A DNA stretch of 64,000 nucleotides, taken from NCBI RefSeq assembly GCF_014197055.1, contig NZ_JACIEW010000001.1:496001-560000 (forward strand), given 5' to 3'. Numbering within the stretch: the stretch's first letter is position 1; each line of letters starts with the position of its first letter. Shown here one piece after another: positions 48,509-57,418 of the stretch. The notes beneath the pieces were generated by a model. The model was not told the origin of the DNA. It made no database searches and worked only from the letters and a program-made list of their open reading frames with translations. The stretch comes from Devosia subaequoris. GTDB lineage: Bacteria > Pseudomonadota > Alphaproteobacteria > Rhizobiales > Devosiaceae. The translations under genes were made by a program, and so were the position numbers.

Positions 48509-48834
48509 TATTGGCTCCTTTGTGCACGGTCGCAGGACCGGACAGACCGGCCGCGCCCGAAGGCACATCATGTTGCGTTGTCGAGAATGACGGTAGAGCA
48601 AGGCAGGCCGAAGCGCAACGCAAAGCATGCCCAACACGCCTTCCAGGCAATCCAGCCAACTTGGAAAATCGGCATTGCCCCGGCCTTTGCGGCAGCGGCC
48701 CCAAGGATTTTTCCCCAGCACGGCGTTATTCGCGCGCCGTCCCGCTTGCATTCGGCCCCAGCTTTGTCTAATGAGACCCCCGTCGCGCTTCGCCGCCCCA
48801 GGGCCGCCGCGCTGACCTGCCAGCAGGTACCTGC
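48509..48834. other. Region upstream of tRNA-Gln, with an 18-bp perfect palindrome
   Basis: No coding frame in this gap is convincing, although long antisense-type frames cross it. At 48820-48837 there is a perfect palindrome CCAGCAGGTACCTGCTGG whose right arm overlaps the first three bases of the tRNA. The promoters of the tRNA (rightward) and the Ppx/GppA-rlmE pair (leftward) should lie between them; I cannot place their boxes safely. Confidence 0.5.
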
Positions 48835-48908
48835 TGGGGAATAGTTCAATGGTAGAACAGCGGACTCTGACTCCGTCGATCTTGGTTCGAATCCAGGTTC
48901 CCCAGCCA
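48835..48908 (+). tRNA. tRNA-Gln (anticodon CTG)
   Basis: The full cloverleaf is visible: acceptor stem TGGGGAA with TTCCCCA, D-arm GTTC...GAAC, anticodon stem GCGGA/TCCGT with loop CTCTGAC (anticodon CTG), T-arm with GGTTCGAATCC, discriminator G and an encoded CCA (48906-48908). It decodes CAG. An integrase gene fragment begins 150 bp downstream on the same strand, which marks this tRNA as an integration site. Confidence 0.97.
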
Positions 48909-49058
48909 AACCTCCCTAAGTCATTGATCTTGCAATCCCTCCAGGTTTTCCAGGGGTTTGCGGTCGGTCACATGGCCCACCATTGTGGCCCAGTTTTCCC
49001 ATACCGCAGCACTCGATCAAAGCGAACGCTACAACCCCTGGGGAAGGAGAAATTACGC

Positions 49059-49175
49059 ATGCCCACCGGCTCCAACCTCATAGTTCGCGGCTCTGTTTGC
49101 TGCGCTCGCCTCAAGGTGCCCGCTGAGCTTCAGCGCTTAGTGGGCACAAAGGAACGTACGCGGCCGCTTTTTTAG
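49059..49175 (+). pseudogene. 5' fragment of a tyrosine-recombinase (integrase) gene
   Basis: Behind a strong ribosome site (GGGAAGGAG), ATG 49059 opens the frame MPTGSNLIVRGSVCCARLKV, then PAELQRLVGTKERTR. This is the usual N terminus of phage- or island-type tyrosine integrases (family wording: L...RGSVWYARLKVPAEL...GRKELTRSL). The likeness stops at about 49160, and the frame ends at 49175 inside IS3-type sequence. The DNA-binding and catalytic domains are missing. Its place after the tRNA, in the same direction, is typical for island integrases. Confidence 0.75.
49116..49147 (+). repeat. Imperfect inverted repeat within the integrase fragment
   Basis: GTGCCCGCTGAGC (49116-49128) and the inverse of GTGCCCACTAAGC (49135-49147) match at 11 of 13 positions. 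A smaller GCTGA/TCAGC hairpin nests at 49122-49134. It falls in the integrase codons for VPAELQRLVGT, so it may simply be coding sequence. It lies next to the break with the IS sequence. Confidence 0.45.
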
Positions 49176-49404
49176 GATGTCGCGCTCCTCGGTGACCCGC
49201 GCCAGTTCTCGCTTCAGCAGCCGGATCTCCTCGGACTGTTCATCGCCCTTGCCGACATCAGAGGCGTACGTCTTACGCCACGCGTAGAGCGAATGGACAC
49301 TCACCCCCAAGACGCTGCGACACCTCCGAAACCGGATACCCTCGCTCGGTGATCTGACGCACCGCGTCACGTTTGAACTCGTCGCTGAAATTGCCTTTGC
49401 CCAT
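49137..49404 (-). pseudogene. Degenerate IS3-family transposase OrfA
   Basis: Reading from ATG 49404, the frame gives MGKGNFSDEFKRDAVRQITE, then RGYPVSEVSQRLG, the IS3 OrfA helix-turn-helix. It is cut by an extra base in the CCCCC run at 49304-49308. The next frame continues VSVHSLYAWRKTYASD, then the leucine-zipper-like EEIRLLKRELARVTEERDIL. Likeness ends at about 49166 where the A-rich slippage site (six A here) would lead into OrfB. OrfB is entirely missing. A possible left end (TGTAGACGCCTTC on the minus strand) lies near 49432-49444. No active transposase can be made. Confidence 0.85.
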
Positions 49405-49484
49405 ATAGGCCTGATTGCCTCAAAACTAGAGAAGAAGGCGTCTACAAATCTAGGGACTATTCAAAGCTTGTGAAGGCGGAAGCT

Positions 49485-50591
49485 CTAGAACGCCGGGTTG
49501 TAGTTGAAGTAGAGGGGATTGGAGAGGGCGACCATGTTCTGACTCAGTGCCATGGAGTTGGGCACCGCCGGATAGGGGGTCTGCGGCCCTTCGATCTCGA
49601 CGCGATAATAATTGCGTTCGCCTGTGCCGGGAGTGTCAACGAAGCGAACACTGCGCGTCTCAGGGTCGGTAATCAACGTCGCAAATTCGTCCCGATTGCG
49701 CACCACCCGCACGCGATAGCTCGCCCTATCGATGCCGCCGCCGACCAGGCGCACCTCGAAGGTCACCGGCGCACCAGTCGGTTTGACATTGTCGCCCATC
49801 ATCATGTCCATCACCCCGTCCCCATCGTGATCGGCGACCAGTTCGACACGCGGATTGAACGGATTGGCGCTGACAGACGCGCGTCCCGCCGCCATGGCTT
49901 CCAGCACGGCCTGTTTGGTGCGCTCCCGCGCATAGACCCAGGTCGTCGGTGTACCGACATAGTTGGCTGTCGCCTCGATGGAGTGGGGTGTGGTCAATTC
50001 GGGCGCATCGGGCACGCCGTGATGGGCGTCACTGCCGCCCCGCCCCCCCAGCATGCGCCCCGATTTAAGCATATCGTCCCAGATGCGAACGCCGGGGACA
50101 TTCTTGGGCCAGACGCTGCCGTTCCAGATCTCCACCGAATCCGCAAGGTCGAACGAAAAGCCGTAATGGTTCTTCGTGCTGGGGTGATTGGCTGAGAAAT
50201 GCACGCCCAGTTCGCGTTTGAGGGCAAGCAGGTTCCAATCCCGATCATCACGGTGGTCGAACACCCGCTGGTGGTCATAAGGACCAGTCGAGAGAATATT
50301 GATGTGACCGCGATTGGCGGTTAGCTCGGCCCCGTGGAACAACAGCAGATTGTCTGATCTGAGTTCGGGGTCGGCCCAGGTATGGCTAGCCACCGCGCCC
50401 ATGACATGAACGTCGTGGTCGGTGATGGCGAGGTAGTCAAAACCCTGACTCTCGGCAAAGCCGATGATCTTGCCGATCGGGTTGTTGGATGAATCGGTGC
50501 TGTGCCGGGAATGCAGATGCCAGTCACCCTTGAGCCAGACCCCTTCCCGAGCCGGAAGCGGCGGAAGCGAAGTGGGGATAGCCGGGATCAT
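49485..50591 (-). CDS. CehA/McbA-type PHP-domain metallohydrolase
   Basis: The 368-residue protein from ATG 50591 has a PHP domain with metal-binding motifs WHLHSRHSTDS (residues 24-34), AITDHDVHVMG, HGAELTANRGHIN, SANHPSTKNH and GGSDAHHG. A C-terminal beta-rich part follows. It matches the CehA/McbA family, whose characterised members hydrolyse phosphoesters or carbamates. No signal peptide is seen, so it acts in the cytoplasm. The start overlaps the mannosidase stop by 4 bp, and it is the last gene of the operon. A role in removing a substituent from the imported glycan is inferred. Confidence 0.88.
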   Translation of the reverse strand: MIPAIPTSLPPLPAREGVWLKGDWHLHSRHSTDSSNNPIGKIIGFAESQGFDYLAITDHDVHVMGAVASHTWADPELRSDNLLLFHGAELTANRGHINILSTGPYDHQRVFDHRDDRDWNLLALKRELGVHFSANHPSTKNHYGFSFDLADSVEIWNGSVWPKNVPGVRIWDDMLKSGRMLGGRGGSDAHHGVPDAPELTTPHSIEATANYVGTPTTWVYARERTKQAVLEAMAAGRASVSANPFNPRVELVADHDGDGVMDMMMGDNVKPTGAPVTFEVRLVGGGIDRASYRVRVVRNRDEFATLITDPETRSVRFVDTPGTGERNYYRVEIEGPQTPYPAVPNSMALSQNMVALSNPLYFNYNPAF

Positions 50592-53500
50592 GCGCGTACT
50601 CCCGTCTCCAGCTTGAGGGTCAGAATCTGGAACGGGGTGAGTGCCAGCTGGACCTTGCCATCTTCGATCGTCAGAGGCCGTGGATCGCGTTCGAGCAGAT
50701 TGACGATCTCCGCCTGCCTTGTGCCGTCGGGCAGGCGTACGCTCACAGTGCTGCTGTGTCCGTGCGTTTCCCAAATGCGAGCGATCAAGCCGGCACCGTC
50801 CTCGCTACGCTTGAGCGCCTCCAACGTCACTCCCTGTCCGTCCAGCTCAAGCAGCGGACAAGACGCGGCCTCGCTCCCCTGCCCCGCCATCAGCCTCAGT
50901 GGCAGATTATAGGCTTCGGCGCGGGCGGGAATATCACTGGCCAGCAGGCCATGATGCACAATGGCCGCATAGCGGAAATGGTGTTCGCCCTGATCGGCCT
51001 CGGGCCATGGATAGACCGGCGACTTGAGCAGTGTCAGGCGAACCGTGCTGCCACGCACGTCATAGCCGTATTTGCAGTCGTTGACGAACGCGACGCCGAA
51101 ATCGGGTTCGGAAACATCGACCCAGCGATGCATGACGGTCTCGAAACGCGCCTGATCCCATGACGTATTGGCATGGCTGGGACGCCGGACATGACCGTAC
51201 TGGATCTCCGCCGTACTCTCCTGGGCCAGCACGTCGAGCGGGAACGCAACCTTCACCAGCGTATCGTGCTCATGCCAGTCAACACAATTGTCGAAGTCGA
51301 GCTGATCGCTGTCGGCACCAAGGGCGACGATCTGCACGATGCGGGACTGCTCGTAGCGCCATTCGAAGCGGATCGCGGCCCGGTGCGGGCCAGTTTCAAC
51401 GACCTCGGCGCTGACCAGATCGTCGATCTCCCAGACCTGATCCTCGAAACTGTCATCAATGTCCCAGGCGTCATATTCGACCGGCATGTCCCGATAGGCC
51501 TGCAGCCGGTTCGCCGCCTGTCCTGGCTTGATCGTCTCTCGCCCACGCCGCTTGTCGAATAGGGACACCAGATGCCCCTTGTCGTCGAAGCGGGCTGCAA
51601 TCATCCCGTTTTCGAGATGATGCGCGGAGACATCCAGCCCGCCATTGCCGCTTGCGTGGTCACCGGTTGCGCGCTCAACGCTTATGACGCTTGTTGCCGG
51701 CAGGTCTTTGACCAGCACGCCCTGTCGTGTCCGACCATCGGCCCGATGAATGACTTGGCTGGCGATCGACCGGCCGTCAATCGTCAGGCAGGACGGCTGT
51801 TCAGCGTCGAATTCGAGCAGGCCATCGCGCGGCCTGCCCAATGCGTTGAGCACGCCAAAGCGACCTTTGCCCGCCCGTGCACCTGTCAGTTCACCGCGCA
51901 GCTGCTCGGCAATTTCAAAAAACTGCTCATAATCGCGATCGCTGTCATCGAACACACCGCCGATCGAGGTTCCGGGCAGAATGTCGTGGAACTGATTGAG
52001 CAGCACGATGCGCCAAAGCGCGTGCAGCTGCGCCCCGGGATACGGCAGCCCGAGACGCTCTTGCGCCAAAACGGCCAACACCTCGAGTTCGCGCAGCGTC
52101 TGTTCGGCAAGACGATTGTTGCGCTTGTTCTTGGCCACCGAGGTCAGCGTGCCGCGGTGATATTCGAGATAGAGTTCCCCCACCCAGGTTGGATAGTCCC
52201 CCGGACGCTCGGCCATGCGCTTCAGAAGCCGCTCGAAATAGGGCCGCATGTGCTCATGCCGGACGGCCGGGCAGCCAGGGATGCCCTTTTCCATGCGGCG
52301 GATATTCTCCAGCATCTCGCGGGTGGGCCCACCGCCACCATCGCCATGGCCATAAACCATGAAGAGTTCATTGTTGAGCGACTGTTGCGCATGGCGCTTC
52401 CACGTTCCCATGACAAAAGTCGGCTTGATGTCGGCATTGTATGTCGTGCCAAAACCTGTCGCTGTGTAGGGCTGGGTGGTCATGAAATAGGCGGCCACGG
52501 TGCTGCCATCGATCCCCTGCCAGTGGAAGGTCTCGTTGGGCATGCGATTGGTGTCGTTCCAGCTCATCTTGTGGGTAACGAACATATCGACGTCGGCCAG
52601 CTTCATCATCTGCGGCAGCGCAGCAGAATAACCGAACGTATCCGGGAGCCAGAACACACGCGGCGTCACCCCGAAAGTTTCTTCGTGATAGGCCACACCG
52701 TGCAGAATATGCCGGGCAAAGGACTCGCCACTGGTGATATTGGCGTCGGGCTCGAGCCAAAGCGCCCCTTCGATCTCGAACTTGCCCGCCTCGACCTGCT
52801 TCTGAACCCGCTCGAAGATTTCGGGGTAGTCCTGAGCCAGATAGTCCAGCAGCACGCCCTGATTATACATGAAGCGGTAGTCGGGATATTGCTCCATCAG
52901 AGCCAGGGCCGTCGACATTGACCGAGCCATCTTCTGACGGGTTTCGCGCACGCGCCAGAGCCATGCGACATCGATATGGGTGTGGCCGGTAACCGTGATG
53001 ACCGGTTTGTCCCCGAAATCCCTGGCCGCATAAATTTCCTCGGCTATCGCCTGGGCCCGTTCAAGCGAGGCCGCAAATCGTGCCGCATCGCCGGGCCGGA
53101 AGTCGATTTGTGCCAGCGCCGCATCAACGCGATTGACAATATGGTGCCGTCGCGGATCGTCCTCGGCCAGCAGGCGCGCCACATCGAGCGGCACGGATAG
53201 ATCGTAGAACACCTTCTCGACCAGTGCGTCATGCGCCAGCAACGAGAACGACATGCCGTATTGCCGTCGGTCCTCGATGGTCCCCGCTTCGAGCAGAATG
53301 TCGTAGGTTTCGCCCGCCTGTGCGGCGGTGCTTAGCAGCACCTCCTGGTGATTGCCATCGGCCCCCTGAGCAATCCGGCCATTGACCCGCACCAGGCATT
53401 GCGGGTCCGAGCGGCCACGCGTATTGCCAAACTGCGCATTGACCTTGAGAAATACCCGCTGCCCGTTGGCCGCCTCCGGCATTGCAAAGCGCGTCGCGAA

Positions 53501-53695
53501 CCAGAAATAGCTCTCCGGCTCACCCCAAACCAGATCGGGACCAACCGCCTCCCAGTCCTGCGGGTCCTCCATCACAATATCGGCGCGCTGCTCAGGCAGG
53601 CCGCGCCGGAAGCGCAGTGGCAAATCCGCGACGATCTCCGTGAAGATATGTGCGCGCAGGCGACGGAGAAGGTGATCCAGTTTTTTGAAACGCAT
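50588..53695 (-). CDS. GH38 alpha-mannosidase
   Basis: GH38 enzymes cleave alpha-mannosidic bonds with a zinc ion and an Asp nucleophile. I start at ATG 53695 (MRFKKLDHLLRRLRAHIF), 8 bp after an AGGA site; ATG 53704 is an alternative. The 1035-residue enzyme has an N-terminal ancillary beta region (to about 235). The catalytic part carries zinc motif TGHTHIDVAWLWR (238 on) and nucleophile Asp352 in WLPDTFGYSAALPQM. THKMSWNDTNRMP and YGHGDGGGGPT follow, then large C-terminal beta domains. No signal peptide is seen, so imported glycans are cut in the cytoplasm. Confidence 0.95.
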   Translation of the reverse strand: MRFKKLDHLLRRLRAHIFTEIVADLPLRFRRGLPEQRADIVMEDPQDWEAVGPDLVWGEPESYFWFATRFAMPEAANGQRVFLKVNAQFGNTRGRSDPQCLVRVNGRIAQGADGNHQEVLLSTAAQAGETYDILLEAGTIEDRRQYGMSFSLLAHDALVEKVFYDLSVPLDVARLLAEDDPRRHHIVNRVDAALAQIDFRPGDAARFAASLERAQAIAEEIYAARDFGDKPVITVTGHTHIDVAWLWRVRETRQKMARSMSTALALMEQYPDYRFMYNQGVLLDYLAQDYPEIFERVQKQVEAGKFEIEGALWLEPDANITSGESFARHILHGVAYHEETFGVTPRVFWLPDTFGYSAALPQMMKLADVDMFVTHKMSWNDTNRMPNETFHWQGIDGSTVAAYFMTTQPYTATGFGTTYNADIKPTFVMGTWKRHAQQSLNNELFMVYGHGDGGGGPTREMLENIRRMEKGIPGCPAVRHEHMRPYFERLLKRMAERPGDYPTWVGELYLEYHRGTLTSVAKNKRNNRLAEQTLRELEVLAVLAQERLGLPYPGAQLHALWRIVLLNQFHDILPGTSIGGVFDDSDRDYEQFFEIAEQLRGELTGARAGKGRFGVLNALGRPRDGLLEFDAEQPSCLTIDGRSIASQVIHRADGRTRQGVLVKDLPATSVISVERATGDHASGNGGLDVSAHHLENGMIAARFDDKGHLVSLFDKRRGRETIKPGQAANRLQAYRDMPVEYDAWDIDDSFEDQVWEIDDLVSAEVVETGPHRAAIRFEWRYEQSRIVQIVALGADSDQLDFDNCVDWHEHDTLVKVAFPLDVLAQESTAEIQYGHVRRPSHANTSWDQARFETVMHRWVDVSEPDFGVAFVNDCKYGYDVRGSTVRLTLLKSPVYPWPEADQGEHHFRYAAIVHHGLLASDIPARAEAYNLPLRLMAGQGSEAASCPLLELDGQGVTLEALKRSEDGAGLIARIWETHGHSSTVSVRLPDGTRQAEIVNLLERDPRPLTIEDGKVQLALTPFQILTLKLETGVRA

Positions 53696-53711
53696 AGGCT
53701 TCATCCTGCCG

Positions 53712-56165
53712 CTAATGAGTGCTGATCGTGATGTCTGGGGTGACGCCGTGAGCCGGCGGCGGTTGCGGGACGAAGTCGACCAGCAGCCCCTGCTGCCAGT
53801 CCAGGCGCAGTTGCGCTGACCCAGGTCCTTCAAACACCAGCGCGTTTTTGCCATCGAAATGCAGTCGGCATTGCCCCATTCGATGGACAAAGTCCGAAAG
53901 GGATTCGCCCTGGGCAACGACAACGGCCCATCCCTGTAGCGGTCCATTGCAACGGTATTCAAGTCCCTCTGCGGGCCCCTCCTTGATCGCCTGCAATGCA
54001 CCGGTTGCCTTGAGGGCCACCAGTCCATCGCCACCCTCCAGCACCAGCAGATCGTCGTGATGGTGATGGATGAGGCCAGCCCGGGCGGCAAAGGCGTGGG
54101 TGAAGTTCAGGCGCGCTTCGCTACCCGGTCGGTATTGCAGCAAAGCAGCGTTACCATGCTGACCAACGCGCGGCAGCGTGCCATTCCCGGCCCAGTATGA
54201 TGGGCGCTGCTGGCCCCAGGGATCGTCCTCGCCGGGGTGATTGATCCAGGCACGGGCCATCGGGTGACTGGCAAAACGCAGGTCGAGCACATGCTGCTGA
54301 TGACCATGCCCGCCCGCTTTGGCGCCACTATTGGTGGACAGCTGGACATCGCGCGTTTTGTACAGGCCCAGCTCTGCTGCCGGCCCGTAACCCTGCAAAT
54401 AGCGCGCTGAAACGACCTGCCCCGGGTCCAGCCAGGCGTAGCGCGCAAGCCCCTCGGGCGGTTCATAGCGACCCGCCGCAAACAGCGGCAGCGATGCGAC
54501 GCCCTTGTTGAGCCATCCCTGGCCAAAGGCAACGGCAGCAAAAGGCGCCAACTCGGTCAGCGGCCCCGCCCGCAATTCCTTGTCATAGGCCCGCCCCATC
54601 GAGCCCGCTGGCACGCCTTCGAGCGTGTGGAGCGCAACCATAGTAAAGATCCGGTCGCACATGGCCCGAGCGCGATCTGCCAGGTCCGGTGGCCCAAGCT
54701 CTGCCAATGTCAGCAGGCCAATGAAGTCCACTGGGTAATAGGCAGCTGAATTCCATTCCGCGAGCCCGTCTTCTTCAACCGCTTCGAACCAGCGCGCCAG
54801 TCGCCCGGCGGCCAATTCCGCTTGCGCCGTCCCAGTCCGGCCAGAAGCCGAAAATGTATCTTGGGCAAAACTCTGCCCGGCCAGCATTTGTGCGACGTGA
54901 AAACACAATGCGTGGTTCTCACTCCAGAACCACATGGCGTCATTGCCCGGCTCGTCTACCCAATAGCGGAAATCGAGCACGGCTTGCCGAATACGCGTCT
55001 GCAGATTTGCAGGCAACGCGTCCCGGTAGCGTATCCAGACCCAAAGCAACGGCACCGCAACGAAATCGGCACAGTCCCGCCGTTCCGCCATAGCCAGCAG
55101 TGTCTCCTCGACGATGCCAGCGATCCGCGGGTCGTCCGTCTCGCCACCTTCGAGCAGGGCGACAACCAACCCCATTCGGTTCTCGCCATAAGCAATGGCG
55201 TGTTCGAGCGCCTGCTTTTTGCGGTCAGCCAGGTCGCCCCCAAGTCGCTTGGCCGAGGTCTGGTGCAGAACAGCACACCCGATCGTGCGCTCCACCACAC
55301 TATCACCGGCCAGAAAAGTAAGTTGCAGTACGTGATAGCCTTGCGGCAGGTCGTGCCCGCTGCATAGCGCTATCTCGGTCGCGCCTGCAGGCAAATCATA
55401 GACTGCATCGAGCAACACTGCCCTGGTGTGCGAGGTCGTGGCAATCACGGCGCGAATACGCACGGGCGTGCCGGCTGGCGTGTCGAACAGCAGCGTCAAC
55501 TCGTCGTCAGCTGTCACCACGTCGCCGCGTGTACGCACCTGGGCTGATAGCCCGCGCAATGTCTCGACGTGGTCTCCCAGGCTTGCGCCCGGCAAATATA
55601 CATCCAGCGTCACATCGTCGAGCAGCACCAGTTCGAAGAACCAGTTGGTATCTCGCTCTGCCATGTCCTCGGTTAGCACGATGATCTCGCTGCCACCTGC
55701 CTTGATGGGCAGATGCACCACGCTGCGCTGATCCGCATTGCGTGTGAACGGTTCAAAGCGCCCGGCCAACTCTCCATCGACCCAGATGTGCACCCCGCCC
55801 CGGGTTCGTAGCTCGAACGAGCAATACCGGTCCCTCGACGCAGCAACCCGCGTGCGGCACCAGCGCGCCAGGCGCGTCGGCCGGTGTCGGAACTGGCTGA
55901 ACTCGACGCGGCGGTTGTTGCCGGGAAGATAAAGCGCTTCAACTGGCCAGTCGGTGCGCAACGTCACGCTGCGCTTGGCGACGTCTCGCCAGGTCGCAAC
56001 CCGGCAGGGCAAGTCACCGACATCCACAAAGCCGTTGACATATTTGTAGTCCTGCGGATCGCTCGCTGTAGCGGGCTCCCCCGGAAAATACTCGGCTTCA
56101 ACCTCGGACAATTCCCAGGCGGTCAGACTGTCGCCGCGGGCGATGGTCAGCAAAGGGCACGACAT
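53712..56165 (-). CDS. Uncharacterised large protein with polysaccharide-lyase-like layout
   Basis: I do not recognise a named family for this 817-residue protein. Residues 1-300 are beta-rich, with carbohydrate-binding-like stretches (RGGVHIWVDGELAGRFEPF). Residues 310-560 are helical, with WFWSENHALCFHVAQ at about 412-426, as in an alpha/alpha-toroid. Residues 600-817 are beta-rich again and open with KAGGHGHQQHVLDLRF. The order toroid then beta domain, with Asn-His in the first and His-x-His in the second, recalls heparinase II/III-type lyases. No signal peptide is visible. The gene lies between the HAD fusion (20 bp) and the mannosidase (16 bp). Confidence 0.7.
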   Translation of the reverse strand: MSCPLLTIARGDSLTAWELSEVEAEYFPGEPATASDPQDYKYVNGFVDVGDLPCRVATWRDVAKRSVTLRTDWPVEALYLPGNNRRVEFSQFRHRPTRLARWCRTRVAASRDRYCSFELRTRGGVHIWVDGELAGRFEPFTRNADQRSVVHLPIKAGGSEIIVLTEDMAERDTNWFFELVLLDDVTLDVYLPGASLGDHVETLRGLSAQVRTRGDVVTADDELTLLFDTPAGTPVRIRAVIATTSHTRAVLLDAVYDLPAGATEIALCSGHDLPQGYHVLQLTFLAGDSVVERTIGCAVLHQTSAKRLGGDLADRKKQALEHAIAYGENRMGLVVALLEGGETDDPRIAGIVEETLLAMAERRDCADFVAVPLLWVWIRYRDALPANLQTRIRQAVLDFRYWVDEPGNDAMWFWSENHALCFHVAQMLAGQSFAQDTFSASGRTGTAQAELAAGRLARWFEAVEEDGLAEWNSAAYYPVDFIGLLTLAELGPPDLADRARAMCDRIFTMVALHTLEGVPAGSMGRAYDKELRAGPLTELAPFAAVAFGQGWLNKGVASLPLFAAGRYEPPEGLARYAWLDPGQVVSARYLQGYGPAAELGLYKTRDVQLSTNSGAKAGGHGHQQHVLDLRFASHPMARAWINHPGEDDPWGQQRPSYWAGNGTLPRVGQHGNAALLQYRPGSEARLNFTHAFAARAGLIHHHHDDLLVLEGGDGLVALKATGALQAIKEGPAEGLEYRCNGPLQGWAVVVAQGESLSDFVHRMGQCRLHFDGKNALVFEGPGSAQLRLDWQQGLLVDFVPQPPPAHGVTPDITISTH

Positions 56166-56185
56166 GAAAAACCTTGATGAAACGG

Positions 56186-57418
56186 TCAGACGAAATGTGT
56201 GGTCGGCAGCCGGTAAGGCAGCAATGCCTCAAGCCGCTCAAGCAGGGCCGGCAGTTCGGCAGGTGCCGAAATTCTGTAGTCCGGCACCTCGTCAGCATCG
56301 GCGGGCGCATGGGGACGAAGGCTCGACCACGCCATGAAGACCGAGGTTATCCCCAGCCGATTGGCGCCCTTGATGTCCCTGGAAAGGTTGTTGCCCACCA
56401 TCACGCAACGCCAGGCGTCAGCGCGCGTGAGGCCTGCGGCCTCCAGCGCGGCGTCAAACATGCGCGCGTCGGGCTTTAGCACGCCGACATCGCCGGAGAT
56501 CACATGGGCATCGAACAGATCCCACAGGCCGTGCTGGCTTAGAACATTCATGAAGGTCTGGCGCGGACCGTCGGCCACCAGTACCAGCTTGTGCCCCGCG
56601 TCCTTGAGCGCATGCATCATTTCCGCCGCGCCAGGGATAAGATCACCTCGCAGCACCACCTCACTCCCCGGCTCCTTGATCTCGGTGCGCTCGTCCACGA
56701 GCGTGTCGCCGCAATCGAGCAGGATCGCACCAAAATGGGGCAGTTGCTCGGAGAGCCTTGCCAGTTCGCTCTTGACCCGCTTGGGAATCTCGGCCGCAAG
56801 CTCGGGCCACGGCAGGATCGGCAGATCCGTTTCGAACCGGCGGTAGGCGTGAGCCGGCACAAAGGCGTCACCCTGCATCTTGAGCCGAGCACGGCGGTGA
56901 TCCGCCGCCGAGGCGGCATACTTGCCCGATTTGGCGAAGTCATTGCCCAGATGCACGCCCTCTTCGCCTGCCAGCGGGCCGCAAACCGCCTCCAGACGAC
57001 GACGTGATCCGGCATCCATGTGGTCCGGGCTGGCCCAGTGTGCATGCTTTCCAGCTTCAACATAGATCACCGGCCGGCCATGCGACATCTGGGCAGAGCC
57101 TGCGCCAGCATCCATGACCAGCCGGCCGCCATGGGAGGAGGCGTCCACGCGTATGACTGCACCCGAATGATCGACATGCACCCAGACATGTTCGAGGTCG
57201 TAGAGGTGGCCGATATCCCAGTCGTAGTAGACCGCATATTCGATGGTAAGCTCGCCAGCGGGCTCGATCGTGAACTTGGACGAGGGCGAGGGGGCCACGT
57301 TGCGCAACACGGTCTGCCCGAGCGCCACCGGCAGATAGGGCTCATTGCTGTCCAGCATGAAGACCGGCGCAAATCTGGCGGCGATTTCCGCGTCACTTAA
57401 CGGCAGATCTGCGCTCAC
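56186..57418 (-). CDS. Two-domain protein: Vps62/NPP1-like region fused to HAD hydrolase
   Basis: The GTG start at 57418 overlaps the oppF-like stop by 4 bp and gives 410 residues. Residues 1-190 (ARFAPVFMLDSNEPYLPVALG, DWDIGHLYDLEHVWVHVD, SSHGG, RPVIYVEAGKHAHWAS) read like the Vps62/NPP1 type, which uses GHxxDxE and HG motifs. Residues 228-405 are a HAD domain: motif I LLDCGDTLV, LVLVADGPRQTF, the Lys in VGVLKPDARMFDAAL and MVGNNLSRDIKGANRLG. In motif I the second Asp of DxD is Gly, so ordinary phosphatase chemistry is not certain. It probably works on products inside the cell. Confidence 0.8.
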   Translation of the reverse strand: MSADLPLSDAEIAARFAPVFMLDSNEPYLPVALGQTVLRNVAPSPSSKFTIEPAGELTIEYAVYYDWDIGHLYDLEHVWVHVDHSGAVIRVDASSHGGRLVMDAGAGSAQMSHGRPVIYVEAGKHAHWASPDHMDAGSRRRLEAVCGPLAGEEGVHLGNDFAKSGKYAASAADHRRARLKMQGDAFVPAHAYRRFETDLPILPWPELAAEIPKRVKSELARLSEQLPHFGAILLDCGDTLVDERTEIKEPGSEVVLRGDLIPGAAEMMHALKDAGHKLVLVADGPRQTFMNVLSQHGLWDLFDAHVISGDVGVLKPDARMFDAALEAAGLTRADAWRCVMVGNNLSRDIKGANRLGITSVFMAWSSLRPHAPADADEVPDYRISAPAELPALLERLEALLPYRLPTTHFV

